From assembly GCA_947311845.1 (NCBI GenBank), contig CAMZMU010000071.1, forward strand, positions 24,560,805 to 24,624,804: 64,000 nucleotides of DNA, written 5' to 3'. Below, piece by piece: positions 55,397 to 64,000 of this stretch. The translations under genes and the position numbers were made by a program. The notes beneath the pieces were generated by a model. It saw only the letters and a program-made list of their open reading frames with translations. It did not search any database and was not told the DNA's origin. The stretch comes from Poa pratensis. Its lineage: Eukaryota; Streptophyta; Magnoliopsida; Poales; Poaceae. The stretch's first letter is position 1; the number at the start of each line of letters is the position of its first letter.

Positions 55397-55577
55397 GTTC
55401 CCAGGTTCAGGCATCTTCGCTTGGATAGGGTCCTCCAGTGTCAGCACCTCCTCCCAAGAGTGAGCCGACGAAGATGGGGAGGACCGACGACGCCCGCTCC
55501 TCCCCCCAGCCCTGAAAGGACATTTTGTGATCTCTTAGTTTTGTGTGTTAGTTAACAACACTGTGGATGTTTTAATC
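55397..55577. other. unassigned DNA between two retroelements
   Basis: A 181-bp GC-rich spacer lies between the Athila-like LTR end and the second copia LTR. No feature is recognised. Confidence 0.5.
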
Positions 55578-55659
55578 TGGTGATAAGTGATGCAGGTTTT
55601 ATTGTATACAACATGTGCATCAACACCAAAAAGAGAAAAGAGTTTCTGGAGCTTTTCAG

Positions 55660-56080
55660 GCCAGAGTTTCCGGCCTCCAAGGCCAGAGTTTCCGGTCCCT
55701 GGACTTGTCCTCGAAGAAACAACAAAGCTGCTGAAGTGTTCCTCAGCCCCTGGTGTGGGGCGGAGTTTCCGGTCATCAGGACCGGAGTTTCCACCCCTGG
55801 CCAAACATTCTGGCCCCAGGGCACCGGAGTCTTTGCCCAAGTCTCTGCTGCAGTTTTGTTGCTCAGCCCCTGGTGTGGGGCGGAGTTTCCGGCCCCCACG
55901 GCCGGAGTTTCCGCCCCTGGCCAAACATTCCGGCCCCAGTACACCGGAGTTTTGGCCCAAGTCTCAGATTCGAAGAAGTTGCTCAGCTCCTGGTCTGGGG
56001 CGGAGTTTCCGGCCCCTGGTGGCCGGAGTTTCCGCCCAAGGCCGGAGTTTCCGGTCACTAGGACCGGAAACTCCGGTGTG
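55660..56080. repeat. array of CCGGAGTTTCCGG palindromes in 120-bp units
   Basis: More than ten variants of CCGGA-NNN-TCCGG lie upstream of the TATA box. Higher-order units starting CAGCCCCTGGTGTGGGGCGG begin at 55744, 55864 and 55984, an exact 120-bp period. Confidence 0.9.
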
Positions 56081-56115
56081 ATTCTTCTCTGCAACGGCTA
56101 CTTTTCTGGGAGGGG

Positions 56116-56123
56116 TATATATA
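56116..56123 (+). promoter_or_regulatory. TATA box of copia LTR copy 2
   Basis: TATATATA within the palindrome GGTATATATACC, directly downstream of the palindrome array, fits the promoter position in a copia LTR. Confidence 0.65.
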
Positions 56124-56811
56124 CCTCCAGCCAGCCAGCTCGCCCAGAATTCAAGATCCCAATGTTGCAAGCTCAAGAATCACTAGATCTACCAATCCCT
56201 CCACCCAAACTTGTTGATCTTTGGAGGATTGAAGGAGAAGGCCCGATCTACATCTTCACCGAGCCGTTTGTCATTTCCCCCTCATTCACTTGAGGGACCA
56301 TTAGCTAGGGTTTCCACTAGGAAAACCTAGCACCCTATTGTACTCACTTGATTGTCTTTGTGACAGATTGTAGCTGTTTGGGAGCCCCCAATCCTTTGTG
56401 GGTTGTGCCCCAAATCGTTGTTGTAAAGGCTCCGGACTCCGCCTCGAAGGTTTTCGATAGTTGAAGTGAACCAAACCTTTGTGGTGCGGTTCACCGGAGA
56501 AGAGGGTGAGGCCTTTGTGGCCGTTGAACCATTGTGTTGGTTCACACCTCTCCAACGAGACGTACTCCCCTAAAAAGGAGGAACTCGGGATTACATCCGT
56601 GTCTCCGCGTGCTTTGACTTAGGTTACCTCTATCCTTGTTTACCGCCTTATTATATCGTGCTTAGTTGCTAGCTTGTCATATAGGTAAATTCACCGTAGT
56701 TGCATATCTAGAGAATTTACCTTTTGTGTCAAGCTTAATTTGAAAAAGACTAAAATTGGAGTAGCACCTATTCACCCCCCCCCCTCTAGGTGCCATACCG
56801 ATCCTTTCAAT

Positions 56812-56824
56812 TGGTATCAGAGCC
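56812..56824 (+). other. primer binding site, initiator tRNA-Met type
   Basis: TGGTATCAGAGCC follows the LTR end after two bases, the same as in copy 1. Confidence 0.92.
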
Positions 56825-56863
56825 TAGGCTCTCTTGTTTTGGGCTTAACCGCCTAAGAGAAGT

Positions 56864-59380
56864 ATGACACTAAGTGAGGATGAGGCCGATCTTGCCAAGG
56901 CCAAAGAGACCATGGCATCCATGGCCGATATCAAATCGTTGGAAACAACATTTACATCGTCCATGAATGACATGAATGTCAAATTTGATGAGTTGCGTGA
57001 CATGCTCATGAAACTCACAAATGCCAAGGTTTCGGAAACCATCCCACTAGAGGGTAACTCTAACTCCGATGAAGGTGATTCCGAGGAGGGTAAAAAGAAA
57101 AATGAGAAGGGGTTGGAATCCATCTCCGGATCTAAACCATCCCCTCCTACCAAGCATGAAGATGGGAAGGAAGAGTACCATAACGTTCCGGGATGGTACC
57201 CTATCGACCCACCTATCACCACCCGCATAAACCCCATTGGTCCTCCACCTAAGCTTAATGCATTAGCCTTTGCTAGTTGGCAACGCTCAATGAAATCTCA
57301 TATTAACAGTGCCTCTATCGAGCTTTGGAGGATCATTGAAGATGGGTACAAGGTTGTGGATCCAAGCAATGTGATAAGAAGAGAATTTGCCGAAAAGCAA
57401 CTCAATGCCTCCGCACTCCATATGATTGAACTTTCAGTGGGTGAAAGTGACAAGCATTATGTTCTCAATGCCACCACCGCCAAAGAAGCTTGGAATTGTC
57501 TTGAGGTTGCATTTCTTGGGAATGAAAGCATGAAGAGAAACCGATATGAGTCTTTGAGCAATGATGCCGAAGGCTTCTACATGTTTGACAATGAGACTCA
57601 TGAAGACATGTATGGAAGACTCAAGACTCTTGCAAAGGCCTTCTTTGATGTGGGGGCAACCTATGTGGATGATGCTTATGTCAAGAGGAAGTATGTGAAT
57701 GCTCTCTTGCCTTCCGAGCCCATCGAGGTGAAGGCCATTCAAGGAAGACACAACTACAACGAAATGACATCAAATGAAGTTATGCAAGAAGTGCAAGCCT
57801 CCAAGGTTGCCACCAAGAATGCCGAAGATAGCCGTGCTAGGGCCATGGGGATGAAACAAGGCCCCTCACTTGCTTTGAAGGCCAAGGTGGTATGTCTTGA
57901 TGAGGTTGAAGAGTGCCCAAGCAACATTGCTCCAAATGATCTTGAACCGGCTCTAAATGGTCATATAGCTCTTGCCACAAGAGAGTTTTGGCAAGACCCG
58001 GCAAAAGCTAAAGCCAAGGTTGATAAAGAGAACAACTCAAGTGGGAAGAAAGAGCTAGCCTCAAAGTGGAAGACGTGCTACAATTGTCATGACAAGAACC
58101 ACTACATAAGAGAGTGTCCTTATGAGAACCGAGAGCAAAATGGTGGGAAGCTCATCCCCAAGGACCATTCAAAGTTGATCCAAAAGAAGCCCGCAAGACC
58201 AAGGAAGCCTTTCTTCAAGAAGGCACCAAGAATTGTGTTGGTGGCACAAGAAGAATATGCCACAAGTGATTCCGAAGATGAAGATGCACCTACTAAAGAG
58301 GTAGCCGCATTGGCTATTGTATCAACTTCATCATCTTCTCTCTTTGAATCCCCCAATGAGAACTTCTCCACCAACAATGCTCGTTGCCTCATGGCTAATG
58401 TCACCAAGGTATCATCTCCTTCTCCCAAGACTATGCATGAAATGAGTGATCAATCTAGTCTTGTGATTAAGAAAGAACTTGTTGCTTTCGATACTTTCAT
58501 GACTAACTTGCAAGGTGAAGCTAAGGAACATGTTGAGTCTCTCATGAGACAACTATGTGCGGCCGAAGAACTTCTTCAAGAAAAGAGTGAGATTGAGAGA
58601 GAGGATTCTCTCACCATTGCCTCTTTGAATGCTTCCGTAGCATCCTTGAATGCCTCTCTTGATGAAGAGAGTGAAGAAAGATGTTCCCTTGAGGAAAGAC
58701 TTGAGTCTCTTGATGCTAAAAATGATGATATCATTAATAAAATCATTAAGGATAGAGATCATGTCGTTGCTAAATATAAAGTGCTTAAAAAGGAGAAAGT
58801 TGAACTTGGGGTTGCTAATGCTAGACTTCTTGAGGATATGGAGAAGCTTGACAAGGCTCACAAGGCCTTGGAAACAACTCACTCCCTCTTAGTCAAGTCT
58901 CATGAGCAACTTCAAACTCAACTTTCTAAATCTAGCTCAACTAGCATATCTATTCTTCCTCGTGTTCATGAAAATGTTATTGAAGAAAATGTTAGTGCCA
59001 AGACCTCTATTCCCAAAGGTAAAGATAAGGGTATTGCTTACTTATTTGAGCAAAAACCACACAAAGGGAAGGAGGGTCTTGGTTATGTAGCCGAGCCCAA
59101 GAAGAAAGTGGGCAACAACAAGAAGATCAAGACCAAGCCCGCACAAGCCGAGACTTCCATTGCGGGTGGTAGTGCCACAAGGGGCAAGACCACTCGTAGT
59201 GACTTTGCGGGGCATAACAACCCCAACTATATTCTTTATGTTGATTATTATGGGGATGTTTATGCTCAATATGTTGTTCCATATGATGGTTACATTGATT
59301 ACTCTATTTGGGTCCCTAAGACTCTTGTTGCTAACCAAAGAGGACCCATTGAGAAATGGGTACCTAAATCCAAGCAATGA
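56864..59380 (+). CDS. Sirevirus-like Gag polyprotein, 838 residues, intact
   Basis: The ATG at 56864 is the first after the primer binding site. The capsid-like region spans residues about 110-370. A CCHC zinc knuckle, CYNCHDKNHYIREC, lies near residue 405. An acidic, Ser-rich part and a long coiled coil (about 540-700) follow, then a basic segment and a C terminus ending KWVPKSKQ. Gag forms the particle and binds RNA. The unusual length and coiled coil suit the Sirevirus lineage. The frame ends with TGA at 59378; pol is in another frame and starts after a further stop. Confidence 0.88.
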   Translation: MTLSEDEADLAKAKETMASMADIKSLETTFTSSMNDMNVKFDELRDMLMKLTNAKVSETIPLEGNSNSDEGDSEEGKKKNEKGLESISGSKPSPPTKHEDGKEEYHNVPGWYPIDPPITTRINPIGPPPKLNALAFASWQRSMKSHINSASIELWRIIEDGYKVVDPSNVIRREFAEKQLNASALHMIELSVGESDKHYVLNATTAKEAWNCLEVAFLGNESMKRNRYESLSNDAEGFYMFDNETHEDMYGRLKTLAKAFFDVGATYVDDAYVKRKYVNALLPSEPIEVKAIQGRHNYNEMTSNEVMQEVQASKVATKNAEDSRARAMGMKQGPSLALKAKVVCLDEVEECPSNIAPNDLEPALNGHIALATREFWQDPAKAKAKVDKENNSSGKKELASKWKTCYNCHDKNHYIRECPYENREQNGGKLIPKDHSKLIQKKPARPRKPFFKKAPRIVLVAQEEYATSDSEDEDAPTKEVAALAIVSTSSSSLFESPNENFSTNNARCLMANVTKVSSPSPKTMHEMSDQSSLVIKKELVAFDTFMTNLQGEAKEHVESLMRQLCAAEELLQEKSEIEREDSLTIASLNASVASLNASLDEESEERCSLEERLESLDAKNDDIINKIIKDRDHVVAKYKVLKKEKVELGVANARLLEDMEKLDKAHKALETTHSLLVKSHEQLQTQLSKSSSTSISILPRVHENVIEENVSAKTSIPKGKDKGIAYLFEQKPHKGKEGLGYVAEPKKKVGNNKKIKTKPAQAETSIAGGSATRGKTTRSDFAGHNNPNYILYVDYYGDVYAQYVVPYDGYIDYSIWVPKTLVANQRGPIEKWVPKSKQ

Positions 59381-59390
59381 TTTCTTGTAG

Positions 59391-61225
59391 GACTATGCTT
59401 CCGGTGGATCGAAATGGGTGGTTGATAGTGGATGCACTAGTCATATGACCGGAAGCAAGGAGATTATGACGGAGTTGAGACCAAATCTAAATAACTCATC
59501 CGTCTCTTATGGTGACAAGTCAAAGGCCGAGGTAAAGAGTCTCGGCAAGGTGGTAGTTGCAAGGGATATCACCCTTGTAAATGTCATGCTTGTTGAGTCT
59601 CTAGGTTACAATCTTATGTCCGTTCGTGCTCTTAATAAGATGAACTTTGATGTCCATTTTACTATTGATATGGTGGTACTCTTGAGGAGCAAGACTCTAA
59701 AGGTCATGTTCGTTGGGTATGTTGAAAATGAGTTGTTTGTGGTAGACTTTTCGGGGTCTACCAACACTCAAGCAATATGCCTATTCGGAAAGGCCGACGT
59801 GGGGTGGTTGTGGCATCGCCGCTTGTCCCATGTCAACATGAGAACTTTGCAAAGTCTTCACAAGGGTGGCCACATTCTTGGACTAAAAGAAGATGTTTCT
59901 TTTTCTAGAGATCGTCTTTGTAGGGCTTGTGTTGAAGGAAAAATGCATGATTCTCCCCATCCGGGCAAGACCATTATTTCATCAACGAGGATTTTGGAAC
60001 TTCTTCATGTTGATCTCTTTGGTGCCGTGCCTCAACCTAGTCTTGGTGGGAAGAAATATTGTTTGGTGATTGTTGATGACTATTCAAGATTTACTTGGGT
60101 TTATTTCTTCAAGACGAAGGATGAGACCCAACAAGCCGTCATCGACTTTTCCAATATTGTTCAATGCCAATACAATGTCCCTATTTTGGTCATTAGGAGT
60201 GATAATGGCTCCGAGTTCAAGAACTACACCTTAAATGAGTTTCTTAGTGAAGAGGGGATTCGTCATCAATATTCCGCTGCATATACCCCTCAACAAAATG
60301 GTGTAGCCGAAAGGAAGAACTGGACTCTCATGGATATGGCAAGGTCTATGTTGGCAGAGTTTAAGTCTCCACTTTCTTATGGGCCGAGGCCATCTCCACG
60401 GCGTGTCACTCATCTAACCGGTTATTCTTTCGTGTTGGCAAGAAGTTTACATCTTATGAGATGCTCACCAGCAACAAGCCCAATGTCTCCTACTACCGAG
60501 TTTTTGGTTGTAAGTGTTTCTATAAGAACAAAAGTGTTCGTTTGTCTAAATTTGAATCTAAAGCTTTAGAGGGTGTTTTTGTTGGTTACGGTGCCGAATC
60601 TCACACCTATAGAGTCTATGACAAGACGTTGGGAAAGTCATAGAATCTTGTGATGTGAGGTTCGATGAGAATGACGGCTCCCAAGTGCGCAATTTCATGT
60701 TTGTGATGTAGATATTGAGGAACCTCAAGAAGCAATAAGAAGAATGGGGGTTGGTTTCCATCGCCCCATTGAAATCCATCATGAGCCTCCTCAAGCAAGT
60801 CCTAGCTCCACTCAAGTGGAGACTCCATCATCACAAGTTGAAGTTGCACCTTCTATGGAAGCAAATGATGCACCTACCCAAGAACAAGTTCAAGGCCCTC
60901 CTCAAGTTGACCAAGATCAACCCTCTCCTTCCTGTGTTGAAGATGAGCTTCAAGATGATCAAGGTCAACACTCCGGTCAAGACGGGGACTCAAATGATCA
61001 AGATGATCAAGCGGAAATTCCTCGCATCAATGAGGATATCGAAACCCGTCGTATAGCAAGAGTCAAAAAGGATTGGAGAAGAAAGAGTCTTCATCTAGAT
61101 AATATCATTGTTAATTTCAAGAACAAGGTCACCACAAGAAAACAATTGGCAAATTTCAATGAACATCAAGCTCACATCTCTATGGTGGAACCAAAGAAAG
61201 TCTTTGAAGCTCTTGAAGATTCGGA
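59391..61225 (+). pseudogene. copia protease-proximal region and integrase, frame-broken
   Basis: The frame opens at 59391 and reaches VVDSGCTSHMTG (59418), LWHRRLSHVNMRTLQ, CRACVEGK, then the integrase core with D in HVDLFGAVPQ, D in IRSDNGSEF and E in NGVAERKNW. It breaks near 60380. The remainder (YYRVFGCKCF, FVGYGAESHTYRVYD) continues in another frame to about 60640. A low-complexity linker rich in Q, S, D and P follows to the reverse transcriptase, with more breaks. Confidence 0.88.
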
Positions 61226-62283
61226 TTGGTTGGAGCCATGCATGAAGAACTCAATAACTTCAAGCGCAACAAAGTGTGGAATCTAGTGGAGAAGCCAAAA
61301 GATTGCCTCAATGTTATAGGCACCAAGTGGATATTCAAGAATAAGCAAGATGAGCATGGAATGGTTGTGAGGAACAAGGCAAGATTGGTAGCACAAGGGT
61401 TCTCTCAAGTTGAAGGCATTGATTTTGGAGAGACCTATGCTCCCGTGGCTCGCCTTGAGTCCATCCGTATCCTTCTTGCATATGTATCACATCATAATTT
61501 CAAGTTGCAACAAATGGATGTGAAAAGTGCTTTTCTTAATGGTCCTTTAAAGGAGTTGGTATATGTTAAGCAACCTCCGGGATTTGAGGATCCACACTTC
61601 CCTAACCATGTCTACAAACTTGATAAGGCGCTCTATGGTCTCAAACAAGCACCTCGTGCTTGGTATGAGCACCTAAGAGAGCTATTGGTAGACCGTGGCT
61701 TTGAAGTGGGGCAAATCGATCCCACTCTTTTTACCAAGAGGGTTAAAGGGGAGCTTTTCATATGCCAACTTTATGTTGATGATATCATATTTGGCTCTTC
61801 TAACAAAGCTTTTAATGATGAATTTTCAAAGCTTATGACCGATAGGTTCGAGATGTCTATGATGGGAGAGTTGAAGTACTTCCTTGGTTTTGAGATCAAG
61901 CAATTGAGTGGAGGGACCTTCATCTCTCAAGCCAAATATATCCAAGACATGCTCAAGAGGTTCAAGATGCAAAATGCTAAAGAGAAGAAGTTTCTATGGA
62001 CACCAAGTGTCATCTTGAACTTAATCCAAAGGGTAAAGATAAGGATGTTGAAAAAACCCTATCTCTCTATGATTGGTTCTTTGCTTTATCTTTGTGCATC
62101 TAGACCCGATATTGTGATGAGTGTAGGAGTGTGTGCAAGGTACCAAGCGGCTCCCAAAGAAAGCCACCAAACGGCGGTTCTTCGAATCTTTCGATATTTG
62201 GTCCATACCCCAAGGTTTGGTTTGTGGTATCCTAAAGGCTCAACATTCTCTCTTGCCGGTTACACGGATTCGGATTGGGCCGG
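61226..62283 (+). pseudogene. copia reverse transcriptase and partial RNase H
   Basis: The frame contains [58 protein letters not shown] and the catalytic [12 protein letters not shown] (YVDD at 61772-61783). The connection and RNase H begin with RPDIVMSVG and YTDSDWAG, where it is cut at 62283. The RT domain is intact over its length but separated from integrase by a frame break near 61230. Confidence 0.92.
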
Positions 62284-64000
62284 TGTAACATCCCAAAATT
62301 ATTATCCAGAATTTTATTCCAAAAATGGGAACCAACAAAAACTTTTGTTGTTTATTGTCTGTTAATTGCTTCTTCTTACTTGTGTTGTTGTTCTTGCTGG
62401 TTGTGTGAGTGTTTGCTCTAGTAAACACTAATAAGAAATAAAGAAACCAAAATCCAAATTAAAAGCAAGAAAATAAAAATAGCAAGTTATCACTTTAAAA
62501 ATCTCAAAGTGACAAATTCAATTATTTTCAAATCAAAGTCAGTGGAGATGCAATGTAAACACTCTCCCATTTTTTTGTTCTTACTACTTTCCCATCTCAA
62601 ATATTATTTTTGAACTTGTTTTAAAATTCTAAAATAAAAACAAATAGAAATAAATCAAATTACCTTAAACAAGTACTATGAAAGAAAATGTTGCCAAACA
62701 TTTTATTTGGCAATGCCAATTTTTGTGGAGCTTCTACATGTTATGGGGAGGCCCCACAAATATTTGCAGAATTTTCTAAAATATTTAAGTACCTCAAATA
62801 AATCCAGGAAAAGCTTCTGGATATTGAAATAAAACTGAAAAATAAAAGAAAAGAGGGAGGAAGGGGTTTTCTGCAAAAAGGTCATCGACCTCAGCCCCGA
62901 CGCCGTCGCCGTGTCGCCTCCACCGTCATCGCCGTTTTCTTCGCCGCCAGGGCCCCCCTGGCCGCGCTCTCCCTCGCCTCTGTACCTCTGCACCTCTCTG
63001 CACCGCAGGGGAAGAAACCCGAGCACTCTCCCATCGCCTTTAAGCCGCGGTTCCTCGACGGCCACCGTAGAGGAGTTGGACGGCGCCGGCGAAATTCGTC
63101 CCCCCCTTAGCTCCCCGACACGCACCGTCCCTCTAGACGCTTCTAGAAGAAGCCCGGACCCCGGTAGACGTCTCGCCGCCACGTTACCTGTACTTAGCCG
63201 CGCGAATCGATCGAGGGATCACCTCCGTGCGCCATGGACGCCGCCATGTGAACCACGACCACCGTGGACCAGCCCTGCCCTATAAAGCCACCCCCACGCC
63301 CCTCTGGAAGCACCACACCTTCTCACTCCCTCACACTCCCCTCTCGATCCATCTGTGCACCGCAGGAGGCCGTGCACGGCTGCACCGTCGCCGCCGTCGA
63401 GGTGAAGCATGGCCGCGACGCCACACAACCCTATTGTCACCTCTCTGTCCTGAGCCTTGTTCTCCACCTTCACCGCACTCACCCAGCTCGTTTTCCCTCA
63501 TTTTAGTGCACAGCCGCGTCGCCAGGAGGTCGCCGGAGTCCGCTGCCGAGGCCGTGGAAGTCCGGGAACTCGCCGCCGACGAACCAGCCTTCCCCAGCAA
63601 GCGCAGCTCGCACCACGAACTTCCCCGAGCCTCCGCCGTCGATCCACCACTTCGCCGAGCCTTCCCGAGCCCCCTAGGTGAGGTTCCGACCGTCACAGTG
63701 CCGCCGGCGCGGCGGCGCCGCCAGTTTTTGGTCGCCGCCGTTGCCTTTGATCGTGGACCGTTGGATCCAGATCCAACAGCCACGTACCGCTTCGCTGTAG
63801 TTAAGCCACTGACTGTCTGGCCCCACCCGTCAGTCTTTTATTCTTTTCCACGCACACCCTGAGTCACTGACCAGTAGGCCCCACCTGTCAGAAATCTCAA
63901 CATTATCCAGAGAGAAGGAATTTCTATTTCAATTTTCTCTGGAAAAACAGTACTGGACCTATCTTTGAAATTCAATATCTCGAGATTTAGGAATCCAAAT
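62284..64000 (+). mobile_element. probable LTR of another retrotransposon, cut by the window edge
   Basis: TGTAACATCCCAAAATTATT begins exactly where the copia RNase H is interrupted; TG is the usual LTR start and TGTAACA-type starts are common in plants. The left flank GCCGG (62279-62283) would be the target duplication. AT-rich DNA passes into a GC-rich part with TATAAA at 63281-63286. Overlapping frames in the GC-rich part match no family. The right end is not in the window, so the orientation and class are open. Confidence 0.55.
63281..63286 (+). promoter_or_regulatory. TATA box in the probable LTR
   Basis: CCCTATAAAGCC is followed by a C-rich leader (CTCACTCCCTCACACTCCCC), as at a plant core promoter. 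It fits a U3/R boundary about 30 bases downstream. Confidence 0.5.

Larger units (their letters stand above)
55578..56809 (+). repeat. 5' LTR of copia copy 2
   Basis: The LTR is 1,232 bp, TGGTGATAAG...CCTTTCA. The start was chosen because the same TGGTGAT word begins the LTR of copy 1 and gives nearly equal lengths; another TG at 55546 is possible. TATATATA at 56116-56123 (GGTATATATACC) is the probable TATA box. Confidence 0.75.
55578..62283 (+). mobile_element. Ty1/copia retrotransposon, Sirevirus-like (copy 2), truncated in RNase H
   Basis: In order: 5' LTR, primer binding site, gag, protease, integrase, reverse transcriptase and the first part of RNase H. It stops within GYTDSDWAG at 62283, where a new LTR-like sequence begins, so the rest probably lies beyond the window behind a nested insertion. 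Coding parts match copy 1 closely, while the U3 part of the LTR differs. The gag frame is intact; pol has several frame breaks. Confidence 0.92.

Noticed and set aside
63227..63862. 211-codon frame in the GC-rich right end
   Set aside because: It is Pro/Arg/Ser-rich, overlaps open frames on both strands and starts upstream of the TATA box; probably part of an LTR.

Overview
The window looks like a gene-poor stretch of a large grass genome, most likely a Triticeae species (wheat, Aegilops or barley). It holds nested LTR retrotransposons with plant Ty1/copia and Ty3/gypsy signatures, Helitrons with CTAG ends, a Stowaway MITE with the typical CTCCCTCCGTCCC-type terminus, hAT- and Mutator-like foldback elements, and one intron-rich host gene. 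Nothing bacterial is present. All assignments come from reading motifs and comparing parts of the window with each other; no database was searched.

Layout. 1-5551: the 5' part of a Ty1/copia element on the minus strand (broken gag-pol, PBS, 5' LTR), next to a LINE 3' end (5552-6404). 6405-7290: an unidentified gene-like fragment. 7874-12850 (minus): the only convincing host gene, an eight-exon gene for a CRWN4/NMCP2-type plant lamina protein, reconstructed as 944 residues with consistent GT-AG introns. 13577-13696: Stowaway MITE. 14881-15957: a GC-rich retro-copy-like block ending in an A tail. 16069-20205: two Helitron-like units head to tail. 18506-25364: a complex duplication in which a 2.37-kb block occurs twice and flanks a 2.11-kb copy of 5291-7409. 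25365-33825: AT-rich DNA with a minus-strand Helitron terminus (26788), a 736-bp hAT-type element and a diverged tandem duplication.

33826-55396: a 5'-truncated Athila-like Ty3/gypsy element (plus strand). Its RNase H is split by a 204-bp foldback MITE and its 3' LTR is split by a complete 13.4-kb Tat-like gypsy element (41981-55342, minus strand, 5-bp target duplication GCACT, two 496-bp LTRs). That inner element carries, between pol and its 3' LTR, an antisense intron-containing gene cassette with its own TATA-like box and a Transposase_28-type domain, plus repeated polypurine-tract-like motifs. 55578-62283: a second copy of the first copia family on the plus strand, with an intact 838-codon gag ORF, truncated in RNase H by what looks like the LTR of another element (62284-64000).

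Relative order of events readable from the sequence: the minus-strand copia entered the LINE; later a multi-template event copied part of that LTR, the LINE end and the DNA just downstream of the CRWN4 gene into the Helitron region about 15 kb away (copies differ by roughly 0.4-0.7 percent by eye). The Tat-like element entered the Athila LTR somewhat earlier (LTRs differ by about 1 percent by eye). Most retroelement reading frames are broken; the host gene is intact.
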